Source: Saccharothrix algeriensis
Lineage (GTDB): Bacteria; Actinomycetota; Actinomycetes; Mycobacteriales; Pseudonocardiaceae
DNA: 64,000 nt
NCBI RefSeq assembly: GCF_016907655.1
Contig: NZ_JAFBCL010000001.1
Location: 5,676,001-5,740,000 of the forward strand
Reading direction: 5' to 3'
Position 1 is the stretch's first letter; each line of letters starts with the position of its first letter. Shown piece by piece: positions 49,779-57,933 of this stretch. The position numbers were made by a program, and so were the translations under genes. The notes below the pieces were generated by a model. It was given only the letters and a program-made list of their open reading frames with translations, was not told the DNA's origin and did no database searches.

Positions 49779-50104
49779 GAACGCGGCCCCCTCTCGACCC
49801 GTTCACCGCGTTGCAACCAGTGCGGGTACAGCGCCCGCCGGTCATCCGCCGACAGCCCGCCCCACACCCCAACGGTGTCCGCGCCGGCCGTGCGCAACTC
49901 CAGCTCCAAGCACTCGTCCCGCACCGAGCACCCCGCGCACATCCGCGCGGCCAACTCCCGGTCGGTCATCTCGTCATCGGCCCACGGGGGAGGCCCGGCG
50001 GACGACCACATGCACGAGCCGTCACGCTCGACCACCACGGCAAGCACAGCGGTAGGCACCCACCGCAGCCGATCAAGCACCCAAGCGATCAACACCAGGT
50101 TCAC
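49775..50104 (-). CDS. WhiB family iron-sulfur transcription factor
   Basis: The 109-residue protein has the four-Cys [4Fe-4S] set: Cys in GSCMW, then MCAGCSVRDECLEL (C-x2-C-x5-C), followed by the family motif GVWGGLSADDRR. WhiB-like proteins bind sigma factor and control development, redox or resistance genes. Mobile elements often carry one. GTG 50104 overlaps the stop of the excisionase-like gene. The first 28 residues or so (NLVLIAWVLDRLRWVPTAVLAVVV) are unusually hydrophobic. Confidence 0.9.
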   Translation of the reverse strand: MNLVLIAWVLDRLRWVPTAVLAVVVERDGSCMWSSAGPPPWADDEMTDRELAARMCAGCSVRDECLELELRTAGADTVGVWGGLSADDRRALYPHWLQRGERVERGPRS

Positions 50105-50286
50105 GGCGCGCCCCCGGTGCGGGGTTCGCCGAGCAGCCGGACCAGCGCGCGAGCCGGAACGACGTACCGGCCGCGCCGGCACACCAGCGGCAACGTCCCG
50201 ACGCGGATGGCCCGGTGAACGGTGGCCGGCTCGACACCGAGCAGCCAAGCGGCCTGACGAACGGTGTAGCCCCAAGAAGTACGCAT
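50101..50286 (-). CDS. Excisionase/MerR-type HTH protein
   Basis: The 61-residue protein TVRQAAWLLGVEPATVHRAIRVGTLPLVCRRGRYVVPARALVRLLG is a helix-turn-helix with wing, like element excisionases (Xis) and AlpA-type factors. It is first in the six-gene operon that ends in the serine recombinase. Just upstream are two TGATTTCAGCTC direct repeats that probably control it. It may act with the recombinase in excision. Confidence 0.82.
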   Translation of the reverse strand: MRTSWGYTVRQAAWLLGVEPATVHRAIRVGTLPLVCRRGRYVVPARALVRLLGEPRTGGAP

Positions 50287-50315
50287 AAGAAAAGCCCTTC
50301 GACACGAATTCCTAA

Positions 50316-50347
50316 TGATTTCAGCTCTAATATGCTGATTTCAGCTC
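50316..50347. promoter_or_regulatory. Two direct repeats TGATTTCAGCTC, 20 bp apart
   Basis: Exact 12-base copies begin at 50316 and 50336, two helical turns apart, in the divergent region between the excisionase-like operon (start 50286) and an XRE gene (start 50443). The second copy sits in a GCTGA-TT-TCAGC palindrome (50334-50345). Probable operator. Confidence 0.55.
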
Positions 50348-50442
50348 ACGCAAAGACAGGTTTGATCCCGCGTTGCGTGTACGCGCCACGCACCAGCGCA
50401 AAGCGGCTAATCTCGGCGCTGAGGCGGAGCGCGGAGGAATAC

Positions 50443-50826
50443 GTGTCGGAGGACTGGGCGGCAGTCGCCAAGGCCATCAACCAGCGGGTGAACGAGCTTG
50501 GCTGGCGTCAGAGGGAGCTTGCGGAACGCTCGCACGTCTCCCAGGCCATCGTCCGCGAAGTGCAGCACCACACGGTCGAGCGCCGTCGCAGCCCGCGAAC
50601 CTTGGAGTCGCTGTCCACCGCGCTCGGCTGGCACCCGCAACACCTCGATGCCGTGTTGCACAACCGAAAGCCACCGGAAGCCGACGAGCCGGTGACCGAC
50701 CCGGCCGACAGCCTCTGGTCCCGTTTGGACAGTGTCGAACAGCGCCTGAGCGAGATCACCGAGCGCCTGGACGACCTCAAGTCGGGCCTGGCAACCGTGC
50801 TCGACCACATCCGCGAACGCCGGTAG
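50443..50826 (+). CDS. XRE family HTH regulator with coiled-coil tail
   Basis: The 127-residue protein starts at GTG 50443 after GGAGGA. HTH at about 8-65 (KAINQRVNELGWRQRELAERSHVSQAIVREVQ and a following DNA-binding helix). The C-terminus is a helix with heptads (LWSRLDSVEQRLSEITERLDDLKSGLATVLDHI), suitable for dimerisation. Divergent from the element operon, it is the best candidate to bind the TGATTTCAGCTC repeats. Confidence 0.85.
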   Translation: MSEDWAAVAKAINQRVNELGWRQRELAERSHVSQAIVREVQHHTVERRRSPRTLESLSTALGWHPQHLDAVLHNRKPPEADEPVTDPADSLWSRLDSVEQRLSEITERLDDLKSGLATVLDHIRERR

Positions 50827-50901
50827 GCCGATGCATTTCCGCTGGTTGGACCGCTTGTTTCCCATGCCGCTAATTCCACTGCGATTAGCGGTGACAACCC
50901 A

Positions 50902-50949
50902 TGCATCACCGATGCACAACCAGTGCAGGTTCACTGCATATCGCGTGCG
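50902..50949 (+). repeat. TGCA iterons at exact 11-bp spacing
   Basis: TGCA occurs at 50902, 50913, 50924 and 50935, with a variant TGCG at 50946, all 11 bp apart, just upstream of the HTH-NUDIX gene at 50964. The phasing places all sites on one face of the helix. Confidence 0.55.
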
Positions 50950-50963
50950 GAGGTAGCGACGAG

Positions 50964-52532
50964 ATGAACCTGAACGACGGCTGGACCGGCCGCACCGCGT
51001 CCGCGCTCCAAGCCGCCCTGCGCCTCACCCATGAAGCGTTCGCCGAACACCTGGGCGTCGGTGTTCGCACGGTCGCGTCCTGGCACCAGAAGCCGGACCT
51101 CCGACCGAAGTCGGAGATGCAGCAGCTCCTGGACACTGCGCTGGACCGAGCGGCACCAGCGGTCAAGGACAGGTTCGCCGCGCTCATCAACGAGTCACCC
51201 CTCGACCTCCCGGAAGGCGCGGCGGCCGACGCGGAGATCCGCCTCAGCGCGGACCCGACCATCGTCGCCGCGCTGGACTGGCTGGACGAGCACGCCAACT
51301 GGCAACCAGGAACCGCCCGCCGGGAAGTCGCCGCGCGCCTCGTGCGCCTGGACGTCCCAGCGCTGCACGATCGGGGCGTCCGGCGCGGCAGGGTCAACCA
51401 ACGCGACACAGCCCGAGCACTCTCCGCGTACTACGGCGAGCCCCCCGACGCGCACGGCCGCTACACGGCCCGATTCGGCACGGTGGAAGCGTCCACCACG
51501 GTCCTGACCCGCCCGGACTGGCTCGACCTCGACTGCCCGCTGCTCCCCAGTAACGACCGTCTCAGGCTCACGGGCGTAACTCCCGGCGATGACCTGACGA
51601 TGGACGAGGAGACCGCCGGGCGTGCCGCTCAGCGGTTGGCCGAAGCGCTGGCACTGGGCAACCGCATGGTCAACATGCCCCTGTTCCGGCTGCTCGACGT
51701 GGACGTGCGCAAGCGCTCCATCGCGGGTTCCGTTGGGGTGACGAGCTTTGTGGGGTACGCGGTGACGATGGACCTGCTCGAAGGAGAGCTGGTCGACGCG
51801 CTCACCACCGGCCAACCGACCACCTGCGGAACGCTGCCCCTCCGAGACGCCTACCTCCCGGACCTGTCCACCGCGCTCGACGTGTCGAACCGCATGTGCG
51901 CCGGTGGCGCCCTCGCCCTAACGGCGATTGCGCGCCCCGCGGACCCCTTCCGAGGGGGACCGGACTACCTCCTACTGGTCCAGGAACGCTCAGGCCACGT
52001 CATCAACGCCGCGCGCCGGCTGGCCGTGATCCCGAAGGGCTTCCACCAACCGCTGACGGACTTCCGCGCCGACGCCCAGATCGGCGCGACGCTCCGCCGG
52101 GAGATGGAAGAGGAGCTGTTCGGCCGCGAGGACATCGACAACACGGTGGGGGAGCAGCGCCACGCGGACCCGATGCACCCCAGCCGCCTGTCCGATCCGA
52201 TGCGCTGGCTCACGGCCGAACCCGGCCGCCTGCGCATGGAGTGCACCGGCTTCGGTCTCAACCTGGTGAGCGGCAACTTCGAGTTCGCCAGCCTGATCGT
52301 CATCGAAGACGAGGAATTCTGGACCCGCTACGGCGGCCAGGTACGTGCCAATTGGGAGTCCTCGAACCTGCGCCAGTATTCCAGCCTCGACGCGGAGCTG
52401 CTGGAAGAACTGGCCAACGATGTAGCGTGGAGCAACGAAGGGCTGTTCGCGCTCCTTCAAGGTCTCCGCCGCCTACAGGAAATCGGTGGGGACCGCATCA
52501 ACCTGCCAACCGTCGAATGGGAGATCAAGTGA
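50964..52532 (+). CDS. HTH-NUDIX protein A (XRE domain plus NUDIX-like domain)
   Basis: The 522-residue protein has an N-terminal XRE domain (ALQAALRLTHEAFAEHLGVGVRTVASW, about 10-40), a long middle with LALGNRMVNMPLFRLLDVDVR, and a NUDIX-like C-terminal part (AVIPKGFHQPLTDFRADAQIGATLRREMEEELFG, about 370-403; REMEEELFG fits the RExxEExG core). This combination may join ligand or nucleotide sensing to gene control. ATG 50964 is preceded by GGAGG (50949-50953) and a five-unit iteron. A paralogue of nearly the same length lies at 52868-54439 on the other strand. The cupin gene overlaps its stop. Confidence 0.78.
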   Translation: MNLNDGWTGRTASALQAALRLTHEAFAEHLGVGVRTVASWHQKPDLRPKSEMQQLLDTALDRAAPAVKDRFAALINESPLDLPEGAAADAEIRLSADPTIVAALDWLDEHANWQPGTARREVAARLVRLDVPALHDRGVRRGRVNQRDTARALSAYYGEPPDAHGRYTARFGTVEASTTVLTRPDWLDLDCPLLPSNDRLRLTGVTPGDDLTMDEETAGRAAQRLAEALALGNRMVNMPLFRLLDVDVRKRSIAGSVGVTSFVGYAVTMDLLEGELVDALTTGQPTTCGTLPLRDAYLPDLSTALDVSNRMCAGGALALTAIARPADPFRGGPDYLLLVQERSGHVINAARRLAVIPKGFHQPLTDFRADAQIGATLRREMEEELFGREDIDNTVGEQRHADPMHPSRLSDPMRWLTAEPGRLRMECTGFGLNLVSGNFEFASLIVIEDEEFWTRYGGQVRANWESSNLRQYSSLDAELLEELANDVAWSNEGLFALLQGLRRLQEIGGDRINLPTVEWEIK

Positions 52533-52879
52533 CCGCCAACTGGCAGGCCGGAAACGCCAACGAGGACACCAGCGGAACACGGGGCTGGCTGGTCGGCCAC
52601 TTCATCGACCCTTCCCAGGGCGTCCGCTCCCAGAAGGACGTTGAGGTCAAGTGGGCGAACCACCCCGCCGGCGACAAGCGCCCCGACTGGACGGCCGACG
52701 ACCAGCGCACGACCCTGGTCTTCCTCGTCCAGGGTCACTTCCGCGTGGACACCACCGAAGGCAACTCCACCATGACCCGCCCCGGTGACTACATCATGTG
52801 GGGTCCGGGCGTTGACCACTCGTGGGAAGCCTTGGCGGACTCCACGGTCATGACCGTCCGCTGGCCGTCACAGACCTGA
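52529..52879 (+). CDS. Cupin domain protein
   Basis: The 116-residue protein has a single cupin barrel: TTLVFLVQGHFRVDT, TRPGDYIMWGPGVDHSWEA and a final VMTVRWPS. It likely binds a small ligand or metal (His in PGVDHSWE). GTG 52529 overlaps the HTH-NUDIX A stop (GTGA), so the two are coupled. Its last 12 bases overlap the 3' end of paralogue B on the other strand. The substrate is unknown. Confidence 0.82.
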   Translation: MTANWQAGNANEDTSGTRGWLVGHFIDPSQGVRSQKDVEVKWANHPAGDKRPDWTADDQRTTLVFLVQGHFRVDTTEGNSTMTRPGDYIMWGPGVDHSWEALADSTVMTVRWPSQT

Positions 52880-54439
52880 CAGCTCAACGGCAGGAAGGTC
52901 CACCCGCTTCCCGCCGATCTCCCGAAGCCGCCGCAGTCCTTGGAGCAACGCGAACAACCCTTCGTTGCTCCAGGACTCGCGCGCCACCAGGTCGCCGATC
53001 AGCTCACCATCGAGGCTCGAATACAGCTGCAAACCAGCCGCTTCCCAGTTCGCCTCGACCTGCCCACCGAACCGCGGCCAGAATTCCTCGTCCTCGACAA
53101 CCACGAGGCCGGCAACCTCGTAGTTGCCACTCACCAGGTTGAACCCGAACCCTGTGCGCTCCACCCGCATCCGCCCAGGCTCCGCCGCAAGCCACTTCAT
53201 CGGCTCGGACCACCGCCCAGGGTGCATCGGCGCAGCCGCACGACTTCCCCCGACCGTCGTGTCCACCTCGGCCCGCCCGAACAGCTCCTCTTCCAGCTCC
53301 CTGCGCAACGTGGCTCCAAGCGCCACATCCCCCTGCACGTCGTTGAGCGGCTGGTGGAACCCCTTCGGGATGACAGCAAGCCGCCCCGCAGCGTTCAGCA
53401 CGCTCCCGGACCGCTCCTGCACCAACAATGCGAAGTCGGGCTCTCCGCGGAACCGGTCCCTAGGCCGAGCGATCGCGCACAACGCCACCACCCCACCCGC
53501 ACACACCCGCCCAGGCAGGTTGAGCACCGCCCCGAGATCCGGTAGGTACTCGTCCCGCAACGGCAACCCACCGTGCCGACGACTCACCGCGTCGACCAGC
53601 TCCCGTTCAAGCAGATCAACCGTCAACGCATACTCGGCGAACGGCACCAACCCCACCGTTCCCGCCAACACGTCAGAAACCCGCACGTCCAACAGCCGGT
53701 ACAGCGGAAGGTTGGCAACCCGCACATCAAGCGCGGCGAATTCGGCAAGCCGCGAGACCGCCGCCTCTGCTCCACCACCACTCAACACCCCACCCGGTAC
53801 AAACCCGTTGGTGTTCAACACCAACCGATCACCGCCACCACCCAGTGAGGAAACCCCGTCCCACCAACCAGCCTGCCCAAAGATCGTCGTCACGACCTCT
53901 TCACTCCCATAACGCGCCCGGTACAACCCGTGCCCGTCCACCCCATCGCCGTAGTACCGGCCAAGCGCCCCCACGAGCTGCCGACGTCCGACCTTCGCCC
54001 GCCAAGCCCGTTGATCGAGTAGGGCGCCAGCCTCGAACTCCCGCAGCCGCGCCCGAACCTTGCTCCGACCGGTGCCAACCGCCCACCCGGCCCGCACGTC
54101 CAACCACTCCAGCGCCGCCGCCATCTCCAGTTCGGCACGGCCAGGCGGTTCGGCCTTCGCCACCAGGCCGGCCGCCTCGTCCGCAGGAGGAACCGACAGC
54201 AGCTCCTCAATGCCCACCTCGAAGATGCTCTCCAAGAGCCGAGCGGTCACCTGCCGCACCGGCCCCAACGGCTCACCGGACGACTTCCGCCCGGCCACCA
54301 ACCGCTGAAGGTGCCGCAGCCCGAGCGTCCCCGGTTCGCCCCGCTCCCGCGCGAACGTCTCCGCGTACTCGGCGAACTCCTCCAAGGTCATCCGTCGTTC
54401 GCGGATCTTCTGCTCAAGCACCGTGCGAGGCGTCCGCAT
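52868..54439 (-). CDS. HTH-NUDIX protein B, paralogue of the 50964 protein
   Basis: The 523-residue protein has an N-terminal HTH-like region (KIRERRMTLEEFAEYAETFARERG), a matching middle (YYGDGVDGHGLYRARYGSEEVVTTIFG) and a NUDIX-like part with AVIPKGFHQPLNDVQGDVALGATLRRELEEELFG. Paired with A, blocks such as LLVQERSG-VLNAAGRLAVIPKGFHQPL, SNEGLFALLQGLRRL and SGNYEVAGL are nearly identical. ATG 54439 lies 7 bases after GGAAGGA. TGATTTCAG occurs 64-72 bp upstream (54503-54511), as in the element operon operator. Convergent with A and the cupin. Confidence 0.78.
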   Translation of the reverse strand: MRTPRTVLEQKIRERRMTLEEFAEYAETFARERGEPGTLGLRHLQRLVAGRKSSGEPLGPVRQVTARLLESIFEVGIEELLSVPPADEAAGLVAKAEPPGRAELEMAAALEWLDVRAGWAVGTGRSKVRARLREFEAGALLDQRAWRAKVGRRQLVGALGRYYGDGVDGHGLYRARYGSEEVVTTIFGQAGWWDGVSSLGGGGDRLVLNTNGFVPGGVLSGGGAEAAVSRLAEFAALDVRVANLPLYRLLDVRVSDVLAGTVGLVPFAEYALTVDLLERELVDAVSRRHGGLPLRDEYLPDLGAVLNLPGRVCAGGVVALCAIARPRDRFRGEPDFALLVQERSGSVLNAAGRLAVIPKGFHQPLNDVQGDVALGATLRRELEEELFGRAEVDTTVGGSRAAAPMHPGRWSEPMKWLAAEPGRMRVERTGFGFNLVSGNYEVAGLVVVEDEEFWPRFGGQVEANWEAAGLQLYSSLDGELIGDLVARESWSNEGLFALLQGLRRLREIGGKRVDLPAVELSGL

Positions 54440-54729
54440 AGCGGCGTCCTTCCGTGTCGCTGACTCGAAGATCAGCAAGCTGACCAAGCGCTGACTACTC
54501 CTTGATTTCAGTCTGACACGCGCCGAGCAAGCGTTCATTCCGACTCACGGGCCAGCCCACGCCACAGGCAGCCACGACCAAGACAGCACCTCCAACCTGT
54601 CCCGAGCCCGCGGACCCCGTCCCACGCGCCCTCAAGTCCGGGACACCCCACATAGCCCCGCAGCCTGCACAAACTCCATTCCGGGACAGGGGACAGGTAG
54701 GCCGGCGACCCGTCCCAGAGACGCCAAAA

Positions 54730-54772
54730 CGGCTGTGGGCCGCACATCACGAGGATGTGCGGCCCACAGCCG
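54730..54772 (-). terminator. Perfect 19-bp hairpin after the 54809-55398 genes
   Basis: Arms 54730-54748 and 54754-54772 with an ACGAG loop, located 37 bases beyond the stop codon at 54809. Confidence 0.75.
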
Positions 54773-54808
54773 TCCCGTCCCGCCCGCCTCAGCAGTCGGG
54801 CGCGGTCG

Positions 54809-55189
54809 CTACTTCGTAAGCAACTTCTGCAACACCAGGTCGGGCGTCACCCACACGATCCGCCCCTGCACATCCTCCGACGAGATGTAGGGCTTCAACG
54901 CTTCCTGAGGGGTGGCGTACTGACCACGCGCCTTGCCGTCGATCGACACCACCTCGACCCAGCCGTCGAACGCCATGCCGAAGCCCACCACCTGAGCGAT
55001 CTCCGGGTCGTTCACCTCCTGCTCGACCAGGGCGAACATGTTGGGCGCGGCGAACATGACCATGTCCACCACCACCGCGTCATACGCCTCCGGGCTGAGC
55101 AACCCCGCCGCCCGCCGCTGCTCCGCAACCCGCTCCTTTTCCGTGCCGTCGTCCGGGTTCACCACAGCCGCCACAGCCGCCATGCCCAT
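54809..55189 (-). CDS. Small protein of unknown function
   Basis: The 126-residue protein is acidic and mostly alpha/beta, with a run of Met and Val (VVVDMVMFAAPNMFALVEQEV). No membrane signal is convincing. ATG 55189 has GGAAGGG five bases upstream. It overlaps the stop of the membrane protein upstream, so the two form an operon ending at the 54730-54772 hairpin. No family recognised. Confidence 0.6.
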   Translation of the reverse strand: MGMAAVAAVVNPDDGTEKERVAEQRRAAGLLSPEAYDAVVVDMVMFAAPNMFALVEQEVNDPEIAQVVGFGMAFDGWVEVVSIDGKARGQYATPQEALKPYISSEDVQGRIVWVTPDLVLQKLLTK

Positions 55190-55398
55190 CACGTCCCTTC
55201 CAACCGATGCCGACCAACAGACGGCAGCTCCTCAAGCGCGGCCCGAAGCTCCTCCCGCGCCCAAACAGCCGCCGCAGCGCTCTCTACGCACTGACGCACA
55301 TACCGCCGACCAAGGACGACGACGTAGAGCGGAGGCAGCACCAACCAGACCAGGAACAACACGATCCCACTCACGTCAACGCTCAGAGCACTCCACAT
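55189..55398 (-). CDS. Small single-span membrane protein
   Basis: The 69-residue protein has a hydrophobic N-terminal segment (GIVLFLVWLVLPPLYVVVL) and a basic/helical tail. ATG 55398 is 9 bases after AGGTG; GTG 55404 or 55410 are alternatives. Its stop overlaps the next gene. Unknown role. Confidence 0.55.
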   Translation of the reverse strand: MWSALSVDVSGIVLFLVWLVLPPLYVVVLGRRYVRQCVESAAAAVWAREELRAALEELPSVGRHRLEGT

Positions 55399-55792
55399 CG
55401 TCACCGCCACCTAAGTCAAACCAAATGCGTGATGACAAAACTGACTGGTTCGTCGTATCGACTGAACGACATGCACACGCCACAAGGCGACATGCGGTGA
55501 CATCGGCATAGCTAAAGCAGTTCAGAATCTGCTGCGTAAATGACTTTCGTCATCCCTTAATGTTTGGTGAAGATTCGGGGCATGCGCATTAGCTCCACCA
55601 ACAGGGCTGATGGTCAATTCAGTCGCCCGGAATCCAATGTTGTAGGGAACTTCAGCCGCTTACTCTGTCGATCAAAGCCAGGCTACGAATTCGGCGAGCG
55701 ACACGCCGAAGGGGGTCTGCCAGTCGCTATCAACGTGCTGATCATGTACACTATCTGCTGCTAAACGCCGCGAAATATAGGAGACCTGAAGC
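55399..55792. other. AT-richer intergenic region before the DUF262 gene
   Basis: These 394 bases change from the high GC of the left genes to about 50 % GC toward 55500-55790. Only short frames without start signals are present. It probably includes the promoter of the DUF262 gene. Confidence 0.45.
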
Positions 55793-57574
55793 GTGCAATC
55801 TTCAGAGCTGTCTGTCCAGGGGCAGACGCTTCAAACACTGTATAACTTTTACTTCAATGGCTATTTGCAGGTAAATCGGAGATATCAACGTAAGCTCGTC
55901 TGGAGCGTTGATGAAAAGCAAAAGCTGATCGACTCTGTTGTGAATAAACTTCCGATTCCTTTGGTGCTTATTGCAGAACGCCCTCGCGGAACTATCGGAA
56001 AATATGAAATCATCGACGGGCTCCAACGGCTAGAGGCTTTTTTCTCGTTCATGGAGAACGCGTATGATTACAATGGTGAGTACTTTGATCTGGAGACCAT
56101 TGGAGACACTAAAGACCGTCTGGATTCAGGTCGAATTAAGCAGAAACGCCCAAAGCTCTCTCGTTCAACATCACTGGCTATAGCCAACTATCAAATTCCC
56201 GTATCGATTTACCGTGAAGCGACTACATCGTCTATTGACGAGGTATTTCGCCGTATCAACAGTGGCGGCAGGAGGCTTAGTCTGCATGAGATCAGGCAAG
56301 CCGGCTCTTCCGGGCCATTGCCGGATCTAGTGCGTAGAGTCAGCGCCTCAATTAGAGGTGACGGCACATTCTCGGACATCGTAGCGTTTAGTGAAATGCC
56401 GAAACTTAGCATATCTCGCAAGGAACTCCAGTATGGATTATCGATTGATGATATTTTTTGGGTAAGACATGACGTTCTGGCTCAGGAAGATGTTAGGGCC
56501 TCGAGCGACGAAGAACTTGTTCTCGATCTAGTTCTCGACATTGTTCTCGAACAGCGTCCAACAACAGGTTGGCAAAATCGTGACGTCGCGTATGGCCTTC
56601 CTAGGAAGATCAACACCGCCTCGCTTGAAGATGTAAATAAGGCGGTTGCTAACGCCAACCCCGAAATGCTGCATCAGCAAATACTCGCCATAATTAAGTT
56701 GTGCGACGAGGTGATGGCTGGTCATGGATCGCTTGGGCGACACATGGTCAAGCTGGAAACTTATGAAAAGGGGACCCGGAGGCAATTTCAAGCAATATTT
56801 TCCGCTCTGTATGAGCTAACTTTCAAACAGAACATGGCACCTAAATCGCATGAAGCCGTGCGAGTCGTTCTCGACAACTTCTGGAGTAAAGGGTTGTCCA
56901 TCCCCACCGGCGGAAGCGCTTGGGGCAAACAGGACAAGGAGAAGTTGTATCCTCAAACTCAAAAATCACTTCGTCGCGCTTTTTACGTCCGCGAGCCTAG
57001 GAAAAACTTTATCGAACTAAATTCACGGATGTACCTAGAAAACTTGCTTCAAGGACACTCCCTTGAACACCCTCTGGTGGAAATGAAGCAGGGCTTTTGC
57101 ACTCTCTCCGATCCGCCTATTCAGGACGTAACCCTATTCGACGATGTTCTCACTACAGCAGTGGCTATGGCGAACCATGACCGTCAGGCCGAAGGTCTGA
57201 TCCTGGTGGGGATAGCCGACAAGCCTGGAGATGCTGAGCGAGCGGCAAAGTTTTTCAATATTAAGCCACTTTCAATCAATAACCGAATTGCCATCGGCAC
57301 GGAAGAGCAGATAGAGTATTTAGGGTACGATGTGGATAGATGGTGGCGGCGTTGGCAACAGAAGATCGAGGCAGCTCCCGTAAGTAACGACTTCGCTCGC
57401 AGTCTTGCGATGTCGCTCAAGCCTGTTTACTGCGATGGACTTCTTCTGTGGGAACTCCGCCCAAAGTCAATCGGTTCACCATTGACGTATAACGGGAAGT
57501 TTTACATCCGGATCGGATCTTCGACTAAAGAAATTCCCGCTGATGAATTTTTATCCTTGATGACTAGGTGGTAA
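55793..57574 (+). CDS. DUF262 domain fused to a Schlafen-like AlbA_2 domain (candidate defence protein)
   Basis: The 593-residue protein starts at GTG 55793 after AGGAGA. The N-terminal half matches DUF262 (GmrS-like): QRKLVWSVDEKQKLIDSVVN, EIIDGLQRLEAFF, and FRRINSGGRRLSLHEIRQ. The C-terminal 180 residues carry VEMKQGF and MANHDRQAEGLILVGIAD, the pattern of AlbA_2/Schlafen domains. DUF262 proteins with DUF1524 nucleases (GmrSD, BrxU) are type IV anti-phage enzymes; here the HNH nuclease is missing and an AlbA_2 takes its place. The GC content is far below that of neighbouring genes, and codon use shows many A/T-ending codons, so it arrived from elsewhere. Its function as defence is an inference from the domains and location. 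Confidence 0.75.
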   Translation: MQSSELSVQGQTLQTLYNFYFNGYLQVNRRYQRKLVWSVDEKQKLIDSVVNKLPIPLVLIAERPRGTIGKYEIIDGLQRLEAFFSFMENAYDYNGEYFDLETIGDTKDRLDSGRIKQKRPKLSRSTSLAIANYQIPVSIYREATTSSIDEVFRRINSGGRRLSLHEIRQAGSSGPLPDLVRRVSASIRGDGTFSDIVAFSEMPKLSISRKELQYGLSIDDIFWVRHDVLAQEDVRASSDEELVLDLVLDIVLEQRPTTGWQNRDVAYGLPRKINTASLEDVNKAVANANPEMLHQQILAIIKLCDEVMAGHGSLGRHMVKLETYEKGTRRQFQAIFSALYELTFKQNMAPKSHEAVRVVLDNFWSKGLSIPTGGSAWGKQDKEKLYPQTQKSLRRAFYVREPRKNFIELNSRMYLENLLQGHSLEHPLVEMKQGFCTLSDPPIQDVTLFDDVLTTAVAMANHDRQAEGLILVGIADKPGDAERAAKFFNIKPLSINNRIAIGTEEQIEYLGYDVDRWWRRWQQKIEAAPVSNDFARSLAMSLKPVYCDGLLLWELRPKSIGSPLTYNGKFYIRIGSSTKEIPADEFLSLMTRW

Positions 57575-57740
57575 TGTAGACACCTTGTCGAAGTAAATTA
57601 CTGTAGGGCCGCGTACCGTCCTATTTCTCACGGCCCACATTCTGACTTATCGATTTCGGGCGAAGCGCGTATGCGATTCAAATTTCACACGTTCCAGATT
57701 TTTAGCTGTCGCAGTTGCTACAGGTAGAGCTCAGTCGGGG

Positions 57741-57790
57741 TTGTCCTGGGGGTGTCCCATCAGGCGATTGATGGGACACCCCCAGGACAA
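57741..57790. repeat. Perfect 22-bp inverted repeat with 6-base centre
   Basis: Arms 57741-57762 and 57769-57790 are exact reverse complements, with GGCGAT between. Either a very strong terminator or abutting inverted ends of a lost insertion sequence. It sits between the DUF262 gene and the IS630 element. Confidence 0.7.
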
Positions 57791-57933
57791 CATCATGCCG
57801 ATGCTCCGAATTTGAAGCGTGTGGATAGTGCGCAAGTCGCTCCACGGTCTCGTAGCCATACTGATCTTCAATTGTTGGGGTCTGTGGTGGCTTGTGTCGG
57901 TGGGTGGGGCTGTCCCGGGGGTACCCGTGGGGT

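Noticed and set aside
55564..55764. 66-codon frame upstream of the DUF262 gene
   Set aside because: Weak start, no motif; lies in AT-rich spacer DNA where short frames are expected by chance.
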